23,758 bases of DNA from Verrucomicrobiota bacterium (GTDB taxonomy: Bacteria; Verrucomicrobiota; Verrucomicrobiia; Opitutales; Opitutaceae). A model generated the notes under the pieces. It worked only from the letters and a program-made list of their open reading frames with translations. It made no database searches and was not told the DNA's origin. Each line of letters opens with the position of its first letter. The first letter of the stretch is position 1. The stretch is from contig JAEZSJ010000017.1 of NCBI GenBank assembly GCA_023443985.1, positions 1 to 23,758 of the forward strand. Reading direction: 5' to 3'. Below, one piece after another: positions 6,096 through 14,075 of this stretch. Made by a program: the position numbers and the translations under genes.

Positions 6096-8846
6096 ATGAC
6101 CTCCGCCGAGATCCGCCAGTCGTTCCTCGATTTCTTCGCCCAACAGCAGCACACCATCGTGCCCTCCTCCTCGCTGCTGCCCGACTCGCCCGGACTGCTC
6201 TTCACCAACGCCGGCATGAACCAGTTCGTGCCCATCTTCCTCGGCGACCGGAAGCCCGATGTCTCCACCTGGGCCGGCGTGCGCCCCGCCCGCGACAACC
6301 GCGCGGCCGACACCCAGAAATGCATCCGCGCCGGCGGCAAGCACAACGACCTCGAGGACGTCGGCTGGGACACCTACCACCACACGATGTTCGAGATGCT
6401 GGGCAACTGGTCCTTCGGCGACTACTTCAAGAAGGAGTCGCTCACCTGGGGCTGGACGCTGCTCACCAAAGTCTGGGGCATCCCCGCCAAGCGCCTCTTC
6501 GCCACCGTCTACTCGCCGAACAAGGCCAAGAACGACCCGTCCGACTTCGACCAGGAGGCCTACGACATCTGGGCCGGCCTCTTCCGCGCCGAGGGCCTCG
6601 ACCCCGCCGTCCACATCGTCAACGGCAACAAGAAGGACAATTTCTGGATGATGGGCGACACCGGCCCCTGCGGTCCGTGTTCGGAAATCCACTTCAATCT
6701 GAACAAGGACGACGACGAACAAGAAGGTCGGAAACTCGTCAACGGCGGCTCCCCGCGCTGCATCGAGATCTGGAACCACGTCTTCATCCAGTTCAACGCC
6801 AACGCCGACGGCACCTTCTCGCCGCTCGCCGCCAAACACGTCGACACCGGCATGGGCTTCGAACGCGTCGCCGGCATCTACGCCACGACGAACGGCTTCA
6901 AGGACTTCTCCGCCGAACCCTCGAACTACAACTCCGACGTCTTCACCGCGCTCTTCGCCACCATCGAGCAGCTCACCGGCGGCGCCAAGAAGTACGGCAG
7001 CACCGTGCCGCAGTCGCGCGAGAACCTCCTCGAGCAGGTCAAAACCGACATCGCCTTCCGCGTCCTCGCCGACCACGCGCGCTGCGTCTCCTGCGCCATC
7101 GCCGACGGCATCCTGCCCGGCAACGAAGGCCGCAACTACGTCATCCGCCGCATCCTCCGCCGCGGCATTCTCTACAGTCGCAAGGACCTCGGCCTCAGCG
7201 TCGGCTTCTTCGAGAAACTCGTCTCCGCCGTCGTCGCCTCGCTCGGCTCCGTCTTCCCCGAGCTCAAGGCGCAGCAGTCCCTCGTCGAGCGCGTCATCCG
7301 CTCGGAGGAGGAATCATTCGGAAGGACGATCGATCGTGGGCTCGAGATTTTCGATCGCAGCCTCACCTCGCTCGAAACTGTCGCAGCCAACGCCGCTGTT
7401 CCGAACGCTAAGCCACTCGTCATTTCAGGCGAATTGGCATTCCAGCTCTACGACACCTACGGCTTCCCGCTCGACATGACCCAGCTCCTCGCCGCCGAGC
7501 GCGGGCTCACGGTCGATGTCGCCGGTTTCGAGGCCGAGATGGAGAAGCAGCGCGAGCGCGCCCGCGCCGCGCAGAAGAAGGAAGTCATCGTCGCCGCCAC
7601 CGAGGGCAGCGAGACCGTCGAGCACCAGCCCACGAAGTTCGTCGGCTACACCGAGCTCGAGTCCGAGGCCAAGCTCCTCGAAGTCGTCCGCAGCGATAAG
7701 GACACCTTCCTCGTCTTCGACCAGACTCCGTTCTACGCCGAGATGGGCGGTCAGGTCGGCGACACCGGCACCGTCACCCTGGGCGGCCAGTCGCTCACCA
7801 TCGCCGACACGATCAAAGACAAGTCCGGCCGCTACCTCCACAAGCTGGCATCGCCCATCACCGATAACCCATCACCCATGACCGCGGCGACGCTTGCCGT
7901 CGACGCCTCGCGCCGCCGCGCGATCAGCCGCCATCATAGCGCCGAACACCTGATCCACTGGGCGTTGCGGTCCACCCTCGGCACCCACGTCCGCCAGGCC
8001 GGTACGCACAAGACCGCCGAGCGCATGCGTTTCGACTTCTCGCACTTCGAGGCGCTCACGCCCGAGCAGATCCGCACCATTGAGGCTTCCGTCAACGAGC
8101 GCATCTTGGACAACGCCCTCGTAGACACCTACGAGACCGAGTTCGACAAGAAGCCCGAGGGTACCCTCGCCTTCTTCGGCGAGAAGTACGGCAAGGTCGT
8201 GCGCGTCGTCGACATCGGCGGCTACAGCCGCGAGCTCTGCGGTGGTACCCACGTTTCCACCACCGGAGAGATCGGCCTCGTGAAGATCGTCGCCGAGATG
8301 GCCATCGCCGCCGGCACCCGCCGCCTCGAGGTCGTGGCCGGCCAGGCCGCGCTCGACTACGTCGCCGCGCACGAAGCCGCGCTCGCCGAAGTCGGCGCCA
8401 AACTCTCCGCCGGCCCGGCCGATGTCGCCAAGAAACTCGACTCCCTCCTCGCCCAGAAGGCCGAGATGGAAAAGAAACTGAAGGCCTTCGAGCAAAAGGC
8501 CTCCGCCGGCCTCGCCGACGAACTCGCCGCCAAGGCGGTCGAGAAGAACGGCCTGAAATTCGTCTCCGCTGTCGTCACTGTCGACAACCCCGACGCCCTC
8601 CGCGCCCTCGGCGCGCAGGTGCTCGCGAAGCTCGGCGAAGGCGTCGTACAGCTCGGTGCCGCGATCGGCGACAAGGCCTCGGTGGCCGCGTTCTGCTCAC
8701 CCGCCGCGATCAAGGCCGGCCAGCAGGCCGGTCAGATCGTGCGCGACCTCTGCGGCAAGCTGGGCGGCAAAGGCGGCGGCAAACCCGACTTCGCCATGGG
8801 CGGAGGCAAGGACACCGCCAAGCTCGCCGAAGTCCTCGCCGGCTAA
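6096..8846 (+). CDS. alaS: Alanyl-tRNA synthetase
   Basis: A 916-residue class II synthetase that charges tRNA-Ala and edits mischarged Ser/Gly. It begins MTSAEIRQSFLDFFAQQQHT and continues with SSLLPDSPGLLFTNAGMNQF, the usual AlaRS opening. The aminoacylation core includes DTGPCGPCSEIHF and the motif 3 region GMGFERV. The editing domain has the zinc motif His614-x3-His618 (HSAEH) and Cys715-GGT-His719. The C-terminal DHHA1 region ends in the glycine-rich GGKGGGKPDFAMGGGKD. Length is slightly above the usual 870-880, with extra residues near 426-440 (roughly ETVAANAAVPNAKP) and at 586-596, where the DNA is a heptamer repeat. The frame stays open far upstream, but the family start fixes ATG 6096. 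No Shine-Dalgarno is present; a TACTTT -10-like element ends 9 nt before the ATG. Confidence 0.98.
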   Translation: MTSAEIRQSFLDFFAQQQHTIVPSSSLLPDSPGLLFTNAGMNQFVPIFLGDRKPDVSTWAGVRPARDNRAADTQKCIRAGGKHNDLEDVGWDTYHHTMFEMLGNWSFGDYFKKESLTWGWTLLTKVWGIPAKRLFATVYSPNKAKNDPSDFDQEAYDIWAGLFRAEGLDPAVHIVNGNKKDNFWMMGDTGPCGPCSEIHFNLNKDDDEQEGRKLVNGGSPRCIEIWNHVFIQFNANADGTFSPLAAKHVDTGMGFERVAGIYATTNGFKDFSAEPSNYNSDVFTALFATIEQLTGGAKKYGSTVPQSRENLLEQVKTDIAFRVLADHARCVSCAIADGILPGNEGRNYVIRRILRRGILYSRKDLGLSVGFFEKLVSAVVASLGSVFPELKAQQSLVERVIRSEEESFGRTIDRGLEIFDRSLTSLETVAANAAVPNAKPLVISGELAFQLYDTYGFPLDMTQLLAAERGLTVDVAGFEAEMEKQRERARAAQKKEVIVAATEGSETVEHQPTKFVGYTELESEAKLLEVVRSDKDTFLVFDQTPFYAEMGGQVGDTGTVTLGGQSLTIADTIKDKSGRYLHKLASPITDNPSPMTAATLAVDASRRRAISRHHSAEHLIHWALRSTLGTHVRQAGTHKTAERMRFDFSHFEALTPEQIRTIEASVNERILDNALVDTYETEFDKKPEGTLAFFGEKYGKVVRVVDIGGYSRELCGGTHVSTTGEIGLVKIVAEMAIAAGTRRLEVVAGQAALDYVAAHEAALAEVGAKLSAGPADVAKKLDSLLAQKAEMEKKLKAFEQKASAGLADELAAKAVEKNGLKFVSAVVTVDNPDALRALGAQVLAKLGEGVVQLGAAIGDKASVAAFCSPAAIKAGQQAGQIVRDLCGKLGGKGGGKPDFAMGGGKDTAKLAEVLAG
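7854..7881 (+). repeat. Heptamer micro-repeat (four units) inside alaS
   Basis: Four tandem 7-bp units, CCCATCA, CCGATAA, CCCATCA and CCCATGA, lie in the alaS reading frame and encode a Ser/Pro-rich stretch (residues 586-596). It sits between the second-domain beta-barrel and the editing-domain helix, where AlaRS proteins vary in length, so it is probably tolerated as a surface loop. Confidence 0.55.
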
Positions 8847-8942
8847 GTAGGTCCGGTCTCCGGCCGGGCCCCACCGGCCCGAGCCCTCCCCGCCGACTCA
8901 GCGTCAACGCGACCGGTCGCAGACCGGTTCCACTTCGTCGTC

Positions 8943-8974
8943 CACCCGGCTCCCGCGCGAGCCGGGTGTTTTCT
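8943..8974 (+). terminator. Rho-independent terminator of alaS
   Basis: A perfect 9-bp stem, CACCCGGCT at 8943-8951 and AGCCGGGTG at 8960-8968, with an 8-nt loop, followed directly by TTTTCT. It lies 96 bp after the alaS stop. The remaining gap to 9111 contains only a pair of ACCGGT palindromes near 8910-8930 and no gene that I can support. Confidence 0.75.
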
Positions 8975-9111
8975 ACACCTTCAGCGGAGCATGCCCGGGT
9001 TGATCTGCCCACCGATTGCCATGATCCCCAGACTGGGTATCGCAAAAGTGCCGGGGAGCTGGCTGCAGCCCGCGGATCATCCCTGTCACTCGTCTGCGGA
9101 CACAGCTGCGC

Positions 9112-9414
9112 TCAACCCTTCGCCGCGAGGATCGCCTTGAGCAGCCCCGGGAAGCGTTTGTCCAGCTCCTCGCGCCGCACCGTGTTCCAGTGCGTCACCC
9201 CCTCGATCCGGGTGAACACCACGCCCGACTCCCGCAGCACGCGGAAGTGGTGCGACATGCTCGACTTCGGCCGGTCGCACTGGAGCGCCGCGCACGGCGT
9301 CTCCCCTTCCCGCGTGAGCGTGCGCACGATCTCCAGCCGCAGCGGGTCGCTGAGCGCGTAGAGCACCTGCTCCAGGGAAACGCTCGCGAGCGGAGGATGT
9401 TTGAAGGGCCTCAT
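9112..9414 (-). CDS. ArsR-family winged-helix repressor
   Basis: A 100-residue helix-turn-helix regulator of the ArsR/SmtB family. The N-terminal helices carry VLYALSDPLRLEIVRTL, the recognition helix is PKSSMSHHFRVLRESG (about residues 49-64), and the wing follows at VVFTRIEGVTHWNTVR. The tail REELDKRFPGLL is characteristic of one subgroup of these repressors. Two cysteines, Cys41 and Cys46, lie just before the recognition helix, near where ArsR itself has its metal-binding ELCVCDL motif. They could sense a metal, an oxidant or an electrophile, but this is inference. The gene is divergent from the flavin oxidoreductase, with 71 bp between starts containing two palindromes, so it most likely represses both itself and that gene. 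No Shine-Dalgarno is present; a possible -10 (TAATAG) lies at 9447-9442 on the minus strand. Confidence 0.9.
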   Translation of the reverse strand: MRPFKHPPLASVSLEQVLYALSDPLRLEIVRTLTREGETPCAALQCDRPKSSMSHHFRVLRESGVVFTRIEGVTHWNTVRREELDKRFPGLLKAILAAKG

Positions 9415-9424
9415 GGCGGCATTG

Positions 9425-9442
9425 GTTCGAATCTTGTGGAAC
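9425..9442. promoter_or_regulatory. Probable ArsR operator, copy A (arsR-proximal)
   Basis: The 18-bp sequence GTTCGAATCTTGTGGAAC is an inverted repeat with one arm mismatch. It matches copy B at 15 of 18 positions and lies 10 bp from the arsR start codon, overlapping a possible arsR -10 element. Confidence 0.6.
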
Positions 9443-9458
9443 TATTAGGCTTGTCCTC

Positions 9459-9476
9459 GTTCGAATATCGTCGAAC
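9459..9476. promoter_or_regulatory. Probable ArsR operator, copy B (oxidoreductase-proximal)
   Basis: The 18-bp sequence GTTCGAATATCGTCGAAC has perfect 6-bp arms (GTTCGA/TCGAAC) around a 6-bp centre, which is typical of sites bound by ArsR dimers. It ends 9 bp before the oxidoreductase start codon. An outer repeat GCTTGT/ACAAGC (9449-9454, 9475-9480) encloses it. Its centre is 34 bp from that of copy A. Confidence 0.65.
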
Positions 9477-9485
9477 AAGCGAAAC

Positions 9486-10586
9486 ATGTCCACCCGGCTT
9501 TTCTCCCCGCTCGCCCTCAAGGGCGTCACGTTGCGCAACCGCATCGCCGCATCGCCCATGTGCCAGTACTCGGCGACCGAAGGCCTCGCCAACGACTGGC
9601 ACCTCTCCCACTACGCCGGACTTGCCCGCGGCGGCGCGGGGCTGGTCGTGATCGAGGCGACCGCCGTCAGCCCCGAGGGCCGCATCACTCCCGCCTGCCT
9701 CGGCCTCTGGAACGATGCCCAGGCCACCGCGCTCGCCCCGTCCATCGCGGCCATCAAGGCCGCCGGCGCGGTGCCCGGCCTCCAGATCGGCCACGCCGGC
9801 CGCAAGGCCTCCGCCCACCGCCCCTGGGAAGGCGACGACCACATCCCCGAGGGCGACCCGCGCGCCTGGCAGCCGATCGCCCCGTCCGCGATTCCCTTCG
9901 GCGCAAACCTCCCCCGCGTGCCGCGCGAGATGACCCAGGCCGAAATCGCCCGCGTCCGCAGTGATTTCGTCGCCGCCGCCACGCGCGCCCGCGACCTGGG
10001 TGTCGAGTTTCTGCTGCTGCACTTCGCCCACGGCTACCTCGCGCAGAACTTCCTCTCCCGCTGGTCGAACCAGCGTACCGACGAGTACGGCGGCAGCACC
10101 GCCAACCGCGCGCGCTTCATGGTCGAAACCCTCGAGGCGGTCCGCGCCGTCTGGCCGCAGGACCGGGTGCTCGGCGCCCGGCTCGGCGTGATCGAGTTCG
10201 ACGGGCGCGACGACGAGACCCTGTCCGAGTCGATCGAGCTCGCCCGCGAGCTCAAGCAGCGCGGCCTCGACTTTCTCGATGTGAGCATGGGCTTCTCCAC
10301 GCCCACCGCGCAGATCCCGTGGTCGCCCGGCCTGCTCGCGCCGATCGCCGCGCGGGTGCTCAAGGAGGCCGCGTTGCCCGGCGCCACCAGCTGGAACGTC
10401 GGCACGCCCGAGCTCGCGGAGCAGATGATCGCCACCGGCGCGATCGATGTCGCCATGCTCGGGCGGCCGCTGCTCGCGAATCCACACTGGCCCTACAACG
10501 CGGCCCTGAAGCTCGGTCTTGCGGAGCCCTCCTGGGTTCTGCCGGCCCCGTACGCCCACTGGCTCGAACGGTACCGGTCGTCCTGA
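9486..10586 (+). CDS. Old-yellow-enzyme-type NADH:flavin oxidoreductase (YqjM/NamA-like)
   Basis: A 366-residue FMN-dependent ene-reductase that reduces C=C bonds of enals, enones, quinone-like or nitro compounds using NAD(P)H. It has the TIM-barrel layout of the family. The N-terminal segment ASPMCQYSA gives Cys26 and Tyr28, as in the YqjM (class III, thermophilic-like) group. The substrate-binding pair is His179 and His182 in LLLHFAHGYLAQNFLS, followed by the conserved R-T-D-E-Y-G-G-S. The C-terminal phosphate-binding part shows the stretch IATGAIDVAMLGRPLLANP. The gene is divergent from arsR with an operator palindrome right before its start, so it should be induced when that repressor releases DNA. 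The true substrate cannot be told from sequence. A 6-bp hairpin (10587-10605) without a T-run follows the stop. Confidence 0.93.
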   Translation: MSTRLFSPLALKGVTLRNRIAASPMCQYSATEGLANDWHLSHYAGLARGGAGLVVIEATAVSPEGRITPACLGLWNDAQATALAPSIAAIKAAGAVPGLQIGHAGRKASAHRPWEGDDHIPEGDPRAWQPIAPSAIPFGANLPRVPREMTQAEIARVRSDFVAAATRARDLGVEFLLLHFAHGYLAQNFLSRWSNQRTDEYGGSTANRARFMVETLEAVRAVWPQDRVLGARLGVIEFDGRDDETLSESIELARELKQRGLDFLDVSMGFSTPTAQIPWSPGLLAPIAARVLKEAALPGATSWNVGTPELAEQMIATGAIDVAMLGRPLLANPHWPYNAALKLGLAEPSWVLPAPYAHWLERYRSS

Positions 10587-10650
10587 CGCCCGCGCCCCAC
10601 GGGCGGAAACGACTTCACTCGACGCGCGACATGGTGCTCAGTGGCGGCGT

Positions 10651-13503
10651 ATGCCACTCGCTGTCGTCGGCCAACGTTGTGTGAGCGAACGCGAGCCCGA
10701 GCTCGGACTCGGCCTCGTCGCCCGGCTCGACGCCGGCCACATCGCCGTCGAGTTTCCCGCCGCCGGCGAGCGGCGCCTCTACGCCCGGAGCACCACGGTG
10801 CTCAAGCGCGTCCTGCTCCAGGTCGGCGAGACCGCGACCGCGCGCACGGGCGAACGGTTCGTGATCGCCTCGGTCGAGAACGAGGCCGGCCTTCGCGTCT
10901 ATTGCGGGGCCGGGAAACGCGTGCGGGAGGACGAGCTCTCCGATGCCGCCGCGGCCTCGCTGCCGACCACCCGTCTGCTCTCGGGGCTGGCCGACGCCGG
11001 CGCCGTCTTCGACCTGCGTTTCCGGGCGCTGCAGGCGCAGGCGACGATCCGCCGGTCGCCCCTGCGCGGCTTTCTCGGCGGCCGGATCGACCTGATCCCC
11101 CACCAGCTGTTCATCCTGCACGAGGTCGCCGGCCGGGCCGTCCCGCGGGTGCTCCTCGCCGACGAGGTGGGGCTCGGCAAGACGATCGAGGCGTGTCTGA
11201 TCGTGCAGCGGCTGCTCGCCATCGGGGTCGCGCAACGTGTGCTCGTTCTTGTTCCCGAATCGTTGATACACCAGTGGTTCGTCGAGCTCCTGCGCCGCTT
11301 CAATCTCTGGTTCAGCATCCTCGACGAGGAGCGCTGCCTCGCGGCCGAGACCGGCGAGCCGGACGGCAACCCGTTTCTCGGCCAGCAGCTCGCGCTCTGC
11401 AGCAGCGAGTTCCTCGCCACCGACACCGCCCGGGGCGAGCAGGCCGTCGCCGCCGGCTGGGATGTGGTCGTGGTGGACGAGGCACACCACCTCGCCTGGT
11501 CGCCCGAGGCGGCCAGTCCGGCCTACCTGCTGGTCGAGCGGCTCGCGCGACAGTCCCCCGGGCTGTTGCTGCTCACCGCCACGCCCAACCAGCTCGGCCC
11601 GCAGGGCCATTTCGCCCGGTTGCGCCTGCTCGATCCGGACCGCTACTCCGACTTCGCCGCTTATCTGGCCGAGGCCGAACGTTACGCCGACGTCGCAGCG
11701 GTGGCGGAGCGGCTCCTCGACGCGAAGCCGCTGACCGAGCCCGAGCGCGCCACCCTGGGCAACCTCTTCGCCCGCACGCCCGAAATCCTCGAGCGCCATC
11801 TCGCCGCGCTCGCGGCCGCAAGACCCGGCGCACGGGAGGAGCTCCTGCGCACGCTCGTCGACCAGCACGGGCCCGGACGGGTCATGTTCCGCAATACACG
11901 CGGCACGATGAGCGGCTTTCCGCGGCGCCGGTTCTGCCCCGTGCCGCTCGCGGCCGCCGATGCCAACCTGCTCGCCCGCGGCGCCCGCGAACTCGCGGCC
12001 GAGGAGGACGGGCGGGAGGCAGAGATCCGCCACACGTTCAGGGACGATCCGCGGATCGAGTGGCTCGCCGGTTTCCTTCGCCAGCACCGCGCCACGAAGG
12101 TGCTGCTGATCTGCCGCTCGCAGCGGAAGGTCGCCGCCCTCGCCACGGCGCTGCAGGAACGCATCAACGTGAAGACCGGGCTCTTCCACGAGGGCCTGCC
12201 GCTCGTGCAGCGCGACCGGCAGGCGGCCTGGTTCGCGGAGCCCGACGGCGCCCGGATCCTCCTCTGCTCCGAGATCGGCAGCGAGGGGCGCAACTTCCAG
12301 TTTGCCCATCATCTCGTGCTCTTCGACCTGCCCCTCAACCCGGGGCTGGTGGAGCAACGCATCGGCCGCCTCGACCGCATCGGCCAAAAACAGACGATCC
12401 ACGTGCATGTGCCGTTCCTCGTCGGCGGCGCCGACGAGTGCGTGGTCGAGTGGTATCACCAGGGGCTCGACGCCTTCAGCGCCCCGCTCCACGGCGGCGC
12501 CGAGTTCGAGGCCCGGTTCCGCCAACGGCTGCTGGACGTGGCCTGCGCCTTCGGCACGACCGCCGAACCGCCCCGGGCGGCGCTGGACGCGCTCGTGGCC
12601 GAGACGGCCGCCTTTCGCCGCGAGCTGGTGCAGCGCCTGCAACGGGGGCGGGACCGCCTGCTGGAGCTGGCGTCGTTCGACCGCGCCGTCGCCCTGCGCC
12701 TGGCGGAGGAGATCCGCCGCGTGGATGCGGATCCGCTCGTGCGGCGGATCCTGCCCGAGCTGCTCGACCATTTCGGCGTGCGCCTCACCGACCACGAGGG
12801 CGGCGACCTGTTCCTCGATCCGAGCCACGCCTTCATCGAGGCGATCCCCGGCGTGCCCCCGGAGGGCGCACTGATCACCTTCGACCGGACGCGGGCCCTG
12901 GCCCGCGAGGACCTGCCGTTTGTCACGCGCGATCATCCGCTGCTCCGCGACACGCTCGACCTCCTGCTCAACTCGGCGCAGGGCACCACGGCCTTCGCCC
13001 TCGTCCCCGGCGATGCCCCGGGCCTGTTTCTCGAGGCGGTCTTCGTGCTCGAGGCCGTCGCCGAGGCCCGGTGGCATGTCGACCAGTTTCTTCCGCCCTC
13101 CCCGATCCGGATGGTGGTCGATGCGCGCGGAGCCGACGTCACGGCGGGACGTCCCGCCGGCCCCGTGCACGACGACACGCCCCCGCACGCGCTGCGGCGT
13201 TTCCTCGAGCAGCCCCATTTCTCGGCCGATCTCCTCAAGTCGCTGGCGGAAGCCGCCGGCGACCACGCGGAGCGGCCCGCCCAGGAGCTTCGCCACGCCG
13301 CGCGTGAGCGGGCCGAACAGGTCCTCGCCGCCGAGCTCCAGCGACTCGTCGACCTGCAGAAGGTGAACGACCACGTGCGGCCCGAGGAGCTCGCGCTCGT
13401 GCACGAACGGCTCGCCCGCACCACCGCCGCGATCGATCACGCCCGCGTGCGACTCGATTCGATCCGGCTCATCGTCCAGACGGACAACCGCCGGCGTTTG
13501 TAA
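10651..13503 (+). CDS. rapA: RNA polymerase-associated SNF2-type ATPase RapA
   Basis: A 950-residue Swi2/Snf2 ATPase, close to the 968 residues of E. coli RapA, which recycles RNA polymerase stalled after transcription. The start MPLAVVGQRCVSEREPELGLG and the later RRLYARSTTVLKRV match the N-terminal Tudor-like domain of RapA, which fixes ATG 10651 over open sequence upstream. Helicase motifs are present: motif I ADEVGLGKTIEA with Lys177, DEAH box at residues 276-279 (VVDEAHHL), motif III LLLTATP, and motif VI RIGRLDRIGQ at 570-579. The C-terminal third corresponds to the RapA spacer and C-terminal domains. It lies 64 bp after the oxidoreductase on the same strand; read-through is possible but a functional link is not indicated. 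Confidence 0.93.
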   Translation: MPLAVVGQRCVSEREPELGLGLVARLDAGHIAVEFPAAGERRLYARSTTVLKRVLLQVGETATARTGERFVIASVENEAGLRVYCGAGKRVREDELSDAAAASLPTTRLLSGLADAGAVFDLRFRALQAQATIRRSPLRGFLGGRIDLIPHQLFILHEVAGRAVPRVLLADEVGLGKTIEACLIVQRLLAIGVAQRVLVLVPESLIHQWFVELLRRFNLWFSILDEERCLAAETGEPDGNPFLGQQLALCSSEFLATDTARGEQAVAAGWDVVVVDEAHHLAWSPEAASPAYLLVERLARQSPGLLLLTATPNQLGPQGHFARLRLLDPDRYSDFAAYLAEAERYADVAAVAERLLDAKPLTEPERATLGNLFARTPEILERHLAALAAARPGAREELLRTLVDQHGPGRVMFRNTRGTMSGFPRRRFCPVPLAAADANLLARGARELAAEEDGREAEIRHTFRDDPRIEWLAGFLRQHRATKVLLICRSQRKVAALATALQERINVKTGLFHEGLPLVQRDRQAAWFAEPDGARILLCSEIGSEGRNFQFAHHLVLFDLPLNPGLVEQRIGRLDRIGQKQTIHVHVPFLVGGADECVVEWYHQGLDAFSAPLHGGAEFEARFRQRLLDVACAFGTTAEPPRAALDALVAETAAFRRELVQRLQRGRDRLLELASFDRAVALRLAEEIRRVDADPLVRRILPELLDHFGVRLTDHEGGDLFLDPSHAFIEAIPGVPPEGALITFDRTRALAREDLPFVTRDHPLLRDTLDLLLNSAQGTTAFALVPGDAPGLFLEAVFVLEAVAEARWHVDQFLPPSPIRMVVDARGADVTAGRPAGPVHDDTPPHALRRFLEQPHFSADLLKSLAEAAGDHAERPAQELRHAARERAEQVLAAELQRLVDLQKVNDHVRPEELALVHERLARTTAAIDHARVRLDSIRLIVQTDNRRRL

Positions 13504-13571
13504 TCAGGATCTCGGCACAGCGGCGGTCCGGGGACATCGCGACCGGCGGCGCGCCGTTGCCGGCGGGCCGC

Positions 13572-13982
13572 TCAGCGGCCCTTCTCCCGGCCCGGCTTCT
13601 CGGCCTTCTCGGGCTTGGCCGGTTTGCTGATCTTCTTGAAGAGCGCCGGCACGTCCATCTTGGTGTCCGGTTTGATCTCCATCGTGGCCAGCTCCATGGC
13701 GAGCGCCTCGGGCGCGATCGGACCGAGCTCGGGCAGGAGGTAGTTGAAGATCAGCGAGCGGATCGCGGTCGCCGCGCCGGCCGGATTCGGGCCGAACATC
13801 CGGAGCGCCTCCTTCTCGTGCACCCAGAGGAATTTCTCCACGCCGAGATCGATCCCGCGGCCGGCGTTCGCGTTGCGCACCTTCCCCGCCAGGTGGATGA
13901 TATCCTCCGGCCGGGTACTCGGCAGTGCGCCCTCGAAGATGGCGAAACGGGCGATTTCAGGGATCAGGTTCTCAGCGTCCAT
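13572..13982 (-). CDS. Conserved-looking hypothetical protein, 136 aa, basic tail
   Basis: I do not recognise a family. The protein starts MDAENLIPEIARFAIFEGAL, is mixed helical and soluble with no signal peptide or membrane segment, and ends in a Lys/Pro/Glu-rich tail (KKISKPAKPEKAEKPGREKG) that may bind nucleic acid or be disordered. Balanced composition up to the tail and a plausible promoter right before the ATG support a real gene. It converges with rapA, with 68 bp between stops and no T-run terminator. The nearest gene upstream on its strand is the amidase, 410 bp away, so it is probably transcribed on its own. Confidence 0.68.
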   Translation of the reverse strand: MDAENLIPEIARFAIFEGALPSTRPEDIIHLAGKVRNANAGRGIDLGVEKFLWVHEKEALRMFGPNPAGAATAIRSLIFNYLLPELGPIAPEALAMELATMEIKPDTKMDVPALFKKISKPAKPEKAEKPGREKGR

Positions 13983-13988
13983 GAGGCG

Positions 13989-14018
13989 GTTATACCAGAT
14001 CCCCGCGGTCCCCGTCTA
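13989..14018 (-). promoter_or_regulatory. Possible promoter giving a leaderless transcript of the 136-aa gene
   Basis: Reading the minus strand, TAGACG (14018-14013) and TATAAC (13994-13989) are separated by 18 bp. The -10 element ends 6 nt before the ATG at 13982, so transcription would begin at or next to the start codon. The -10 is good and the -35 is moderate (4 of 6). Confidence 0.4.
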
Positions 14019-14019
14019 G

Positions 14020-14075
14020 GGGGTGCCGCGGATTTCGGGGAGTTTTCCCTCCCGAATGGGGTAAAGTGGCACCCC
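14020..14075. repeat. Nested palindromic element, REP/MITE-like or structured RNA
   Basis: Outer arms GGGGTGCC (14020-14027) and GGCACCCC (14068-14075) enclose an inner stem, TTCGGG (14034-14039) with CCCGAA (14051-14056). The right outer arm can instead pair locally, GGGGT (14058-14062) with ACCCC (14071-14075), so two folds compete. No T-run follows on either strand, which argues against a simple terminator. Confidence 0.45.

Noticed and set aside
5895..7076. Upstream extension of the first histidine kinase frame.
   Set aside because: It lies antisense to alaS, has Gly/Glu/Val-rich shadow composition, and precedes the natural membrane-helix start.
9424..9433. GGTTCGAATC looks like a tRNA T-arm.
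   Set aside because: No acceptor stem, anticodon arm or D-arm fits around it, and the bases belong to one of two matching palindromes in the arsR promoter region.
10587..10605. Hairpin CGCCCG-N7-CGGGCG after the flavin oxidoreductase gene.
   Set aside because: No T-run follows it, so it was not called as a terminator; it may be chance pairing in GC-rich DNA.
10615..13440. A 941-codon minus-strand frame opposite rapA.
   Set aside because: It shows no domain motifs and mirrors rapA codons; rapA has a full set of helicase motifs.
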